Positions 1 through 7,297 of a stretch of 64,000 nt of DNA are shown in pieces (positions within the stretch are counted from its first letter, which is position 1; every line of letters starts with the position of its first letter). This DNA is from an uncultured Phocaeicola sp. GTDB taxonomy: Bacteria; Bacteroidota; Bacteroidia; Bacteroidales; Bacteroidaceae. Made by a program: the position numbers and the translations under genes. The stretch lies in the NCBI GenBank assembly GCA_944320885.1, contig CALUJE010000001.1:62001-126000 (forward strand), written 5' to 3'. Under the pieces are notes generated by a model. The model made no database searches. It saw nothing but the letters and a program-made list of their open reading frames with translations, and was not told where the DNA came from.

Positions 1-70
1 AAGCTCAGCACGGTGGCGACCAAGGCCCAGCGTGCTGAGTGCCCGTCTCTACCGTGCCGAGCCTTAACAG
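1..70. repeat. Period-22 palindromic intergenic array, edge copy
   Basis: Three imperfect palindromic cores, centred at 10.5, 32.5 and 54.5, are spaced exactly 22 bp apart. The units are GC-rich (CAGCA/TGCTG-type cores separated by CCAAGG or CCTTAA-type spacers). Bases 3-32 are an exact inverted match to 48553-48582 in the other GC-rich array of this window. The array may extend to the left of the window. Function unknown; it could act as a multi-hairpin RNA end or as a protein-binding array. Confidence 0.75.
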
Positions 71-475
71 ACACCGCAGAGAAGCTTTTTCACACGCCAG
101 ATGACAAGGAAATGCGAATAATCTAAAAATATCCTATTGTCTTATATTTTCCTGATAAACAAACACAAAGAAACAAATGCAGTATATATTCGCACAAAAG
201 CACATCAAAAGCAGCATCAATCTATCATATACAACCTATCAACCTCCCTAAAATTCGCATCTTTATCATCAGCCTGTACATCGGAGCGAACGGCGTGAAT
301 TTTGAAGGGGTAGAAATGTCATTTTGACAATGTGTCATAATGGTTACCGGAAGAAAGGACATGCTGCCTATACCTCCCCCAAAAGCCAGAACAGCACTCA
401 GTCCACAACCGGATTGTCAGGATGAGTTGTGTCTGCATATTTATTGAATCGCTCATAGTTAATTATTGTAAAAGT
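71..475. other. Gene-free stretch with no recognised feature
   Basis: No convincing gene is present. On the minus strand a frame ending at 398 reads like a protein C-terminus (..FNKYADTTHPDNPVVD, stop) but it has no start and no body, so it could be a gene remnant or chance. No tRNA or transposon end was seen. Confidence 0.5.
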
Positions 476-504
476 GGGGGGGGTAAAAATATTTGCTATC
501 TTTA
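476..504 (+). promoter_or_regulatory. Promoter with G8 tract upstream of a -7 box
   Basis: A run of eight G (476-483) lies 13 bp upstream of TATCTTTA (497-504), a near-consensus Bacteroidetes -7 box (TAnnTTTG). No clear -33 TTTG is present; the G tract occupies part of that region. The start codon of the next gene is at 604, giving a leader of about 90 nt. A similar layout (C10 tract then TATCTTTG) precedes the locus at 56.2 kb. Confidence 0.45.
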
Positions 505-603
505 TACATCAAAACTTCCACCTCATACAGATAACGCTCTTTGCCATTTGGGGAAGGAGGGAAACTTGAATTGATAAAACGTATATCAATTAAAAATACA
601 ATT

Positions 604-1290
604 ATGAAAAGACTTTTATTCCTTATGCTTTTCGTATCAATAGCCCAGCTATTCTACGGACAAGAGAAGTACACCATCACCGGAGAACTTCCCGACCACT
701 CATTGGATAACACTTATTTACGTCTAATGGACGTGTCAGCGCTTGGTGAGGAACGTGAGAGAGTAAGCCACGCGTTCAGTGACAGCATATTGGTGAAGGA
801 TGGAAAGTTCTTTTATGAAGGTGTTCTTTCTAGAAAACCATTTTTGGCATGGATAAGCAGTCCTAAAAAAGGAAAAATGTTGAATGTAAATTTTGTAATC
901 GAAGCCGGTGACATTCATATCCGTGTAGCCAATTGGTATGACAAGGCTGTATTGTCGGGTACTCCTATCAATGAAGATTACAATACCTATATGATATCCG
1001 GAAAAAATCTAGAAAATCAATTACGTTTCTTCGAAAAGTACGCTTCCTGTCCGGATGTAATACGGATGCCCTTGTCTTTCCATATAAAAGGAAAGAAAGC
1101 ATCGAAAAATCCTTATTTCGCAAAATACATGCAGGTTATCGACAAGATGCCGGAACCTGACCGGAGCATTCTTTTGTCATGGCGTGACTACACCATCCAA
1201 AGGGATGAATACAGAGAAAAGACCAAACCTCTATTGGACAGTATCCGTAAGAATGCACCCCGCTTTGTTGAAACTGTTCCAGCAAAATAG
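604..1290 (+). CDS. Exported DUF4369-like protein without thioredoxin domain
   Basis: A 228-residue protein with a signal peptide (MKRLLFLMLFVSIAQLFYGQ) followed by a beta-rich domain (..YTITGELPD.., ..VKDGKFFYEG..) resembling the DUF4369 domain found at the N-terminus of Bacteroidetes TlpA/AhpC-type envelope thioredoxins. Here the protein ends where a thioredoxin domain would begin and no CxxC motif is present, so a redox role is not supported. The ATG at 604 is chosen over an upstream in-frame TTG at 541 because it starts the signal peptide. The gene is followed 88 bp later by a propeller lipoprotein on the same strand. Exact function unknown. Confidence 0.7.
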   Translation: MKRLLFLMLFVSIAQLFYGQEKYTITGELPDHSLDNTYLRLMDVSALGEERERVSHAFSDSILVKDGKFFYEGVLSRKPFLAWISSPKKGKMLNVNFVIEAGDIHIRVANWYDKAVLSGTPINEDYNTYMISGKNLENQLRFFEKYASCPDVIRMPLSFHIKGKKASKNPYFAKYMQVIDKMPEPDRSILLSWRDYTIQRDEYREKTKPLLDSIRKNAPRFVETVPAK

Positions 1291-1378
1291 TGGGTACGTT
1301 GGCGGTAAAATGTGACACTTTTTACTTGTGCTGTTACAGGCATTGTGCATACTTACAATAACTGATTAACTTGTAACT

Positions 1379-2542
1379 ATGAAACTGACCAACAGGGTAA
1401 TCCATTTGCCGGGAGTGCTGCTTATATTGGCAAGCATCCTCTTACATGCCTGCCAAACCATAGCCGAAACAACCGTATTGCACTCCGGCAAAAAGTTACA
1501 TCTCTCTGACAACGAACAAACGCTTGAAACAAGACAATGGGGAAAACCCTGCGTAGTGCCTTTGGAAACCAATGACCAATGCCTGATCAAGGACATTGAC
1601 CGCATTTGCGTGGACGACAGTCTGATTTTCGTATTTGACCACCGAATGAATCAAGTGGGCATTTTCGACAGACAGGGACGTCTGCAGTCCTGCATCCGAG
1701 ACATTGGACAGGGAAGTGCTGAATACGTGCAAATAAAAGACATGACCCTGAACAGAGAGAAGAAACAGGTTATCATCCTGTGCGGGCGCCCGGAGAAAAT
1801 CATGTTGTATCGTTACGACGGCAAGTTCATTAAAAACATCGCGATACAAAAAGGATATGCCGAAATTGCCCACGCAAACCAACGCACGTATGCCTGGACA
1901 GACGCGTATGCAGACTCAACAACGATTGACTGTCTGGACGAAAACGGCACGCTGCTGTCTGTCTTAACCCTACCTCATGCCCGTTTTCTTCCCATTGAAA
2001 ACGAAGGATACCGTTACTCATTCGGGAAAGGATGCCATCTGACAAGCGACGGGGAACAGGTCTTTTTTGCGCGACCATATGACAATGCCATTTACCAGCT
2101 GAAAGGAGACAGCATCAGCGAAGCTTATTTTCTGGACCTAAAAGACTATAACCTGCCTCCTGAGGTGCTTGAACTGGACTGGACGCACAAGAAATTTGCA
2201 GAATGCTTCAGGCAAAACCGTTATGCAGTTTCTTTTCTTGAAATGACACAAGGCGCAAAAGGGCTGTTTGTGAAATCGAATCAGGGACTGTTCTTCTATG
2301 ACAAGTCTACAGACTGCCTGCAAAGGTACCACGCCATAGGCGACGACCAGTTAGGCGGATTCTCCAACTTCCATTCGGCCAACGGTGAGGCAAAAATCGT
2401 AACCTGGCTTCCCAGCGAAACATTCATGCAAACAATACAACGGATGCAAGAGTTCGGAAAGCAAGTGGGAGAACCTTATCTGTCTGTTTACAGGCAAGCC
2501 AAAGAAGACGACAATCCGATATTAATCTTCTATGCCCTGTAA
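1379..2542 (+). CDS. 6-bladed beta-propeller lipoprotein
   Basis: 387 residues. The N-terminus has a hydrophobic segment ending in a lipobox-like LLHAC (Cys25), so it is probably an outer-membrane or periplasmic lipoprotein. The body shows repeated strand patterns of the Bacteroidetes 6-bladed propeller family (for example ..DSLIFVFDHRMNQVGIFDRQGRL.., ..KIMLYRYDGKFIKNIAI..). Such proteins are common in Bacteroidales genomes and are mostly uncharacterised. It sits directly after the DUF4369-like gene and may be co-transcribed with it. A strong inverted repeat lies 27 bp after the stop. Confidence 0.75.
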   Translation: MKLTNRVIHLPGVLLILASILLHACQTIAETTVLHSGKKLHLSDNEQTLETRQWGKPCVVPLETNDQCLIKDIDRICVDDSLIFVFDHRMNQVGIFDRQGRLQSCIRDIGQGSAEYVQIKDMTLNREKKQVIILCGRPEKIMLYRYDGKFIKNIAIQKGYAEIAHANQRTYAWTDAYADSTTIDCLDENGTLLSVLTLPHARFLPIENEGYRYSFGKGCHLTSDGEQVFFARPYDNAIYQLKGDSISEAYFLDLKDYNLPPEVLELDWTHKKFAECFRQNRYAVSFLEMTQGAKGLFVKSNQGLFFYDKSTDCLQRYHAIGDDQLGGFSNFHSANGEAKIVTWLPSETFMQTIQRMQEFGKQVGEPYLSVYRQAKEDDNPILIFYAL

Positions 2543-2569
2543 GTTTCTCGTACAAGAAACATTCTCAAA

Positions 2570-2620
2570 CAAAGGGCATGCCGTTTCCACCCATATGCGG
2601 TTGGAGCGGCATGCCCTTTG
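2570..2620. terminator. Bidirectional hairpin between convergent genes
   Basis: A perfect 14-bp inverted repeat (CAAAGGGCATGCCG at 2570-2583 and its complement at 2607-2620) lies between the convergent propeller and GH3 genes. It has no long T tract on either side, so it may act as a transcript-end stabiliser as well as a terminator. Confidence 0.7.
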
Positions 2621-2640
2621 ATACAGTATGCGGCAGCTGT

Positions 2641-5238
2641 CTATTCGGTTACCTCTACAGCCACTTTCTGCAAGTGAGAAAGGTCTGAAGTGCCTCCGTA
2701 AAGCAGTTCATAAGCTCCGGCTCTCAGACGCATGGTATTGCTCTGCGGGTCGAACCATTCAAAATTGTCGGGAGTCAGCTCCAGCGTAATCCGGCGTGTT
2801 TCTCCCTTCTTCAGCTCAATGCGGCGGAATGCACGCAAGGTATGCGAAGGTGCGTCCGCATCGTTCAGACGACGCAAGTAAACCTGCAGCACCTCTTCAC
2901 CGTCGCAATTGCCCGTATTGCTGACCGGAACAGTCAGGCTGATACGGTCTTTCGGACCGATGGACGGACGGTCGAGAACAGCTTTTCCATAAGTAAACTG
3001 CGTATAGCTCAGTCCATGACCAAAGCAGAAGAGCGGTTTTTCGGTCATATATCGGTATGTGCGTCCACGCATTGAATAATCCTCAAAATCGGGTAGCTGT
3101 TCGGTAGAACGGTAGAAGGTAACAGGCAGTTTTCCCGAAGGATTGTAGTCGCCCAGCAGTACATCGGCCACCGCCTCTCCTCCGGCCTGTCCCGGATACC
3201 AGGCCTGAAGCATGGCATCGCAGGCCTCACTTTCAGGTTCCAGTGCCACAGCCGAGCCCGAATAATTGACAAACACCATAGCCTTACCCAGTTTCTTCAA
3301 CTCGCTCACCAGACGGCGCTGGATGGTCGGAAGCTGGATGTCGGTGCGGTCGCCGCCCTTGAATCCTTTGGCATCAACAGGCATCTCCTCTCCCTCAAGA
3401 CTGGGCGATATTCCACCGGCAAAGACAATGACATCGGCGTCTTTTACCTTGTCAACAGAAGCTTGCAGACTGACGGGAACATATCTACCCAAATCGAAGG
3501 TAAGCAGTGCCGCACGGTCGTCATTATCGAAGATAAAGTCGATGGTTATCCTGTATGACTGGCCTTTCCGGGCTTTCAGCGTATAAAGGTTGAAATTGTT
3601 CTTGAGATATTTTCCTTCGGCTACTTTCTCCCCGTTGATGCTGAGCCGGATTTTTCCTTCCGATTGGAAGGTAAAGTTTACATCCTCGTCCTCTTCGGCA
3701 CGGAATTCTGATTCATAACGGGCAGAGAAGTCCTGAATATTCACACCCGGAGCGAATACGGTAGCGCCCATAGTGGTAAACTGGAACGGAGTACTGGTTT
3801 GTGTGACGGCTACCGGCTTGCCTTCCTGCCGGGTATTGTTCCAGTAAGTGGAACGGAATCCAGGCTTTCCGTCAATGCTGCAAGAACCGAACTGGCTTTG
3901 CAGGGTAACCTCCGAAATGCGGTCACAGCCGAAATCGTAAATCAGCCGGTCGGCAGGAATCCGTTTCTTCAAAGCTTCATAAAGCGTAGAAGTGTGAGAG
4001 GGGAATCCGTTGTAATTACCCCATTGCATCACAGAATCGTTGGCATTCGGACCGATAAGGGCTATCTTCATGTCAGGCTTCAGCGGGAGCAGTCCGTTGC
4101 GGTTTTGCAGCAGTACGATGCTCTTTCGTGCGGCCTCAAGCGCCAGATCACGGTGTTCCTTACTGTCGACCACCGAATAGGGGATAGTGTCCCAGCAGAC
4201 ATTCTTGTCCATTTCACCCAGTTCGAAGCGTGCACGGAGCAAGCGTTCTACCGAAGTGTTTATCTGATCTTCGCTGATAAGACCGGCTTTTACTGCTGCG
4301 GGCAGTGACTTGTAATTGTTTCCGCATTCCAAATCGGTTCCGCTCAGCACCGCTCCTGCACTGGCGTGCTCACGGTCGGGATGCGTCTCATGATTACCTT
4401 TCTTCCAGAAATCACTGATAGCACCGCAGTCGGAGACTACAATTCCTTCAAATCCCCATTCTCCCCGCAGAATGAAATTCAGCAACTGATTGCTTCCACA
4501 GCAGGGGTCACCGTCAAAACGGTTGTAGGCACACATGACTTCTTTCACCTTAGCCTCCTGTACCAGTGCCTTGAATGCTGGCAGATAGGTCTCCCACAAA
4601 TCGCGCGGAGCAACGTTCTTGGCGTCGAACTGATGACGGTTCCATTCGGGTCCGGAGTGTACGGCATAATGCTTGGCGCAGGCATGCAGCTTGTTATACT
4701 TGCAGCTGTCAGGGCCTTGCAGTCCTTTCACTACGGCAACTCCCATGCGTGAAGTAAGGTAAGGGTCTTCGCCGTATGTTTCCTGTCCGCGTCCCCAGCG
4801 CGGGTCACGGAAGATATTTACGTTGGGAGTCCAGAAGGTCAGTCCCTGATAACGTTTCAGCTCTCCCTCCTGTCTGAACCGGGAATACTTGGCACGGGCC
4901 TCGTCGGATACGGCCGTAAAGATGCGGTATATCAGCGCGTCATCAAAGGTAGCCGCCATACCTATCGACTGTGGAAAGACTGTAGCCAGTCCGGCACGGC
5001 CGACTCCATGCAGGGCCTCATTCCACCAGTCATACGCTCTGATTCCCAGCCGTGGAATGGCCGGTGAGGCATTCTGCATCAAGGCTACTTTTTCTTCGAG
5101 GGTAAGCCGCCCCAGAAGGTCGGCGGCACGTTGTGAAGGGCTTAGCGTAGTGTCCTGATAAGGAAGCTGTTGCCCTATGGCAGGAAGCGTAACCAGAAAG
5201 GCAGCCATCCCCACCAGTGTTTTCATTCGTTTATTCAT
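2641..5238 (-). CDS. Glycoside hydrolase family 3 (beta-xylosidase/beta-glucosidase type)
   Basis: 865 residues. A signal peptide (to about residue 22, ..LPAIGQ) points to export. The GH3 N-terminal barrel has WWNEALHGVGRAG at 71-83, typical of beta-xylosidase-like members, and the nucleophile motif VVSDCGAI with Asp at about 270. The C-terminal alpha/beta domain carries a PA14-like insert (about 455-600, ..FRSTYWNN.. to ..FNLYTLKA..), and a fibronectin-III-like domain closes the protein (..SLTVPVSNTGNCDGEEVLQVYL..). It removes terminal beta-linked sugars from oligosaccharides; the exact sugar cannot be fixed from sequence. It is a single gene with no SusC/SusD next to it. Confidence 0.9.
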   Translation of the reverse strand: MNKRMKTLVGMAAFLVTLPAIGQQLPYQDTTLSPSQRAADLLGRLTLEEKVALMQNASPAIPRLGIRAYDWWNEALHGVGRAGLATVFPQSIGMAATFDDALIYRIFTAVSDEARAKYSRFRQEGELKRYQGLTFWTPNVNIFRDPRWGRGQETYGEDPYLTSRMGVAVVKGLQGPDSCKYNKLHACAKHYAVHSGPEWNRHQFDAKNVAPRDLWETYLPAFKALVQEAKVKEVMCAYNRFDGDPCCGSNQLLNFILRGEWGFEGIVVSDCGAISDFWKKGNHETHPDREHASAGAVLSGTDLECGNNYKSLPAAVKAGLISEDQINTSVERLLRARFELGEMDKNVCWDTIPYSVVDSKEHRDLALEAARKSIVLLQNRNGLLPLKPDMKIALIGPNANDSVMQWGNYNGFPSHTSTLYEALKKRIPADRLIYDFGCDRISEVTLQSQFGSCSIDGKPGFRSTYWNNTRQEGKPVAVTQTSTPFQFTTMGATVFAPGVNIQDFSARYESEFRAEEDEDVNFTFQSEGKIRLSINGEKVAEGKYLKNNFNLYTLKARKGQSYRITIDFIFDNDDRAALLTFDLGRYVPVSLQASVDKVKDADVIVFAGGISPSLEGEEMPVDAKGFKGGDRTDIQLPTIQRRLVSELKKLGKAMVFVNYSGSAVALEPESEACDAMLQAWYPGQAGGEAVADVLLGDYNPSGKLPVTFYRSTEQLPDFEDYSMRGRTYRYMTEKPLFCFGHGLSYTQFTYGKAVLDRPSIGPKDRISLTVPVSNTGNCDGEEVLQVYLRRLNDADAPSHTLRAFRRIELKKGETRRITLELTPDNFEWFDPQSNTMRLRAGAYELLYGGTSDLSHLQKVAVEVTE

Positions 5239-5489
5239 GCTCTATAACTTATTGACGAAGTTAAATAATAACTAACGTGGATTAGACAAAGTTTAAGTAT
5301 ACGGAAATCCGGTGAACCCCTCTTTCAGAGAACTCCAGACTTGCCAGAAACAAAATTACGGAAAATTCCTTTAGAAAGAATGTGTCATGCGCGTTTTCTG
5401 TCTCGGAAATCTCTAAAAACGACATTGCAAAAAGAAACCTTGCACACAATATTTAAGGACAAGAAATAAAAAAGTAATGAAAAAATTTG

Positions 5490-5497
5490 TACTTTTG
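5490..5497 (+). promoter_or_regulatory. -7 box TACTTTTG for queD-queE
   Basis: TACTTTTG matches the Bacteroidetes TAnnTTTG box 70 bp before queD. The rest of the 5239-5566 gap, which separates queD from the divergent GH3 gene, shows only AT-rich sequence and no other feature I can support. Confidence 0.55.
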
Positions 5498-5566
5498 TTA
5501 TCGCATTGAGGTGACATTAAATGCAGAATTCATATAAGACCATTTATTAAAAAGCGTATCAGACCT

Positions 5567-5899
5567 ATGTATACAGTAATCAAACGAATGGAGGTATCGG
5601 CATCTCACAGTCTGAGCCTCTCTTATCCCAGCAAATGCGAGAATCTGCATGGTCACAACTGGATTATAACCGTATGGTGCCGTTCGCACGAACTGAACGA
5701 AGACGGCATGGTGGTAGACTTTACCCACATCAAACAAGCGGTAACAGACCGTCTTGACCACAAGAACCTGAACGATGTACTTCCTTTCAACCCTACAGCC
5801 GAGAACATTGCCCGCTGGATTTGCGAGCAGATTTCTTCATGCTTCAAGGTGGAAGTGCAAGAATCGGAAAACAACAGGGCCATCTATGAGAAAGATTAA
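5567..5899 (+). CDS. queD: 6-carboxytetrahydropterin synthase (QueD)
   Basis: 110 residues, the usual length for the small QueD/PTPS family. The zinc-binding His set is visible: the ASHSL motif near the N-terminus and HGHNW at about residues 28-32. Conserved VVDFTHIK and LDHKNLND stretches follow. It converts dihydroneopterin triphosphate to 6-carboxytetrahydropterin in the queuosine precursor (preQ0) pathway. The gene overlaps queE by 14 bp (5886-5899), indicating translational coupling. queC and queF are not in this window. Confidence 0.9.
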   Translation: MYTVIKRMEVSASHSLSLSYPSKCENLHGHNWIITVWCRSHELNEDGMVVDFTHIKQAVTDRLDHKNLNDVLPFNPTAENIARWICEQISSCFKVEVQESENNRAIYEKD

Positions 5900-6431
5900 C
5901 GAAATATTCTACAGCCTGCAGGGCGAAGGGTTTCACACGGGAACTCCCGCCGTATTCATACGTTTCTCGGGATGCAACCTGAAATGTCCGTTCTGTGATA
6001 CGCATCACGAAGAAGGTACTCTGATGAGCGATGAGGAAATTCTGGCTGAGGTACGGAAATATCCGGCACGTACGGTTATCCTGACGGGTGGTGAGCCTTC
6101 GCTCTGGATAGATGAGGAACTGATAAATCTGCTCCACCAGGCCGGAAAATTCATCTGCATTGAAACAAACGGAACGCACCCTCTGCCGGATGGCATCGAC
6201 TGGATAACGTGCTCTCCCAAACAGGGAGGAGAACTGAAACTGACTCGTATGGATGAGGTGAAGGTGGTGTATGAAGGACAGGACCTTACAGCTTATGAGC
6301 TCTTGCCTGCAACACATTTCTTCCTGCAACCGTGCTCCTGCAAGAATACTGCCGAAACGGTGGCCTATGTATTGGCTAACCCCAAATGGCGCCTCAGCCT
6401 GCAGACTCATAAACTGATTGATATCCGCTGA
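5886..6431 (+). CDS. queE: 7-carboxy-7-deazaguanine synthase (QueE), radical SAM
   Basis: 181 residues from ATG at 5886. The N-terminus reads MRKINEIFYSLQGEGFHTG, the family signature, and CNLKCPFC (C-x3-C-x2-C) binds the radical-SAM 4Fe-4S cluster. The TGGEPS motif follows. It converts 6-carboxytetrahydropterin, the QueD product, to 7-carboxy-7-deazaguanine. An in-frame upstream start exists inside queD, but the start used here gives the family N-terminus. It overlaps the end of queD by 14 bp. Confidence 0.92.
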   Translation: MRKINEIFYSLQGEGFHTGTPAVFIRFSGCNLKCPFCDTHHEEGTLMSDEEILAEVRKYPARTVILTGGEPSLWIDEELINLLHQAGKFICIETNGTHPLPDGIDWITCSPKQGGELKLTRMDEVKVVYEGQDLTAYELLPATHFFLQPCSCKNTAETVAYVLANPKWRLSLQTHKLIDIR

Positions 6432-6560
6432 TAAAACAGAACGGATGTGCCTTTTTCGAGATAATATCTGCACATACAAATGGTGACAACATATCACTTA
6501 CGACAAGCCATATATTGCCACCATTCTACTAAATATTCAAACCGATAAAATCAGAATCTA

Positions 6561-7004
6561 TCAATCTACTCTCTTACATTCTAGTTTCAAGTATCCCTCC
6601 AAGTTGTCTTCTTGGAATGAATATTCTATAACCAATTTACTGTCAGTAAGTTCCAACACCTTCAGTTTGCTCTTCATACCACTCTTCTCTATGGTTAGCG
6701 TACTGCCAGAGAGAGTATAATTACCCGTTCCGTTAAAAACATCACCAATGGCATCTGCACCGGTAATACTAACTGTCTTATTGTTATCGAAAGTTATGAT
6801 CGCTGCTGGAAACGGTCCTTTATATCCTTCGCCGTCATCAACTCCATCTATCTTGTTCCAAACTTCAACATAAGTAGATTGCCATTTACCAACAATAACA
6901 TCAGAAGAAGAATCATCATCGTCATCATCAGAACAAGCAGAAAAACTCAACCCTGCGCACAAAAGCAAAAGGCTGACCACCCACAATTCACATACTTTTT
7001 TCAT
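6561..7004 (-). CDS. Small lipocalin-like surface lipoprotein
   Basis: 147 residues. The signal peptide ends in LSFSAC (Cys24), followed directly by SDDDDDDSSSD. An acidic stretch straight after the lipid-anchored Cys is the known lipoprotein export signal that sends Bacteroidetes lipoproteins to the cell surface. The rest (VGKWQSTYVEV.., ..GTGNYTLSGSTLTIE..) has the pattern of lipocalin-like beta-barrel proteins with a GKW motif. Substrate unknown. It stands alone, with its own promoter box upstream on the minus strand. Confidence 0.75.
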   Translation of the reverse strand: MKKVCELWVVSLLLLCAGLSFSACSDDDDDDSSSDVIVGKWQSTYVEVWNKIDGVDDGEGYKGPFPAAIITFDNNKTVSITGADAIGDVFNGTGNYTLSGSTLTIEKSGMKSKLKVLELTDSKLVIEYSFQEDNLEGYLKLECKRVD

Positions 7005-7072
7005 ATAAATTACTTTTTAAAATTAAACATATTTTTTTAGTCTTCTCATTAGAACTCTGATTAAAGCACTCG

Positions 7073-7080
7073 CAAAATTA
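7073..7080 (-). promoter_or_regulatory. -7 box TAATTTTG for the small lipoprotein
   Basis: Reading the minus strand, TAATTTTG lies about 70 bp upstream of the lipoprotein start. The rest of the 293-bp gap up to polA (7005-7297) is very AT-rich and shows no further feature. Confidence 0.45.
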
Positions 7081-7297
7081 CAGAATTAATTATTACAAGA
7101 CAACTCAAAATAAAGATAAAAAATACATTTAAATAATATATATCTCAAACAGATAATTAACCTAATATTTGAGAATCAGCATAAAGAAACATACTAGCTA
7201 AGAAATAATCTCACAATGAACAGTAAAAGTGATTTTACATATCAAAAGAATTCCATTTCAATAGATTCATATCACATTTCCTCGCTTTATCTCTTTA

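Noticed and set aside
398..474. Minus-strand frame resembling a protein C-terminus near the left edge
   Set aside because: Only about 25 codons, no start and no upstream body because of the G tract and promoter; too little to call a pseudogene.
541..603. Upstream TTG start for the first gene
   Set aside because: The ATG at 604 begins a clean signal peptide; the extension would add a non-signal N-terminus.
604..1290. Truncated TlpA pseudogene
   Set aside because: No thioredoxin-domain remnant follows in any frame up to 1378, and the protein has a normal signal peptide and stop; it may be a genuine DUF4369-only protein.
5844..6497. Long minus-strand frame antisense to queE
   Set aside because: queE carries the radical-SAM motif and is coupled to queD; the antisense frame shows no family pattern.
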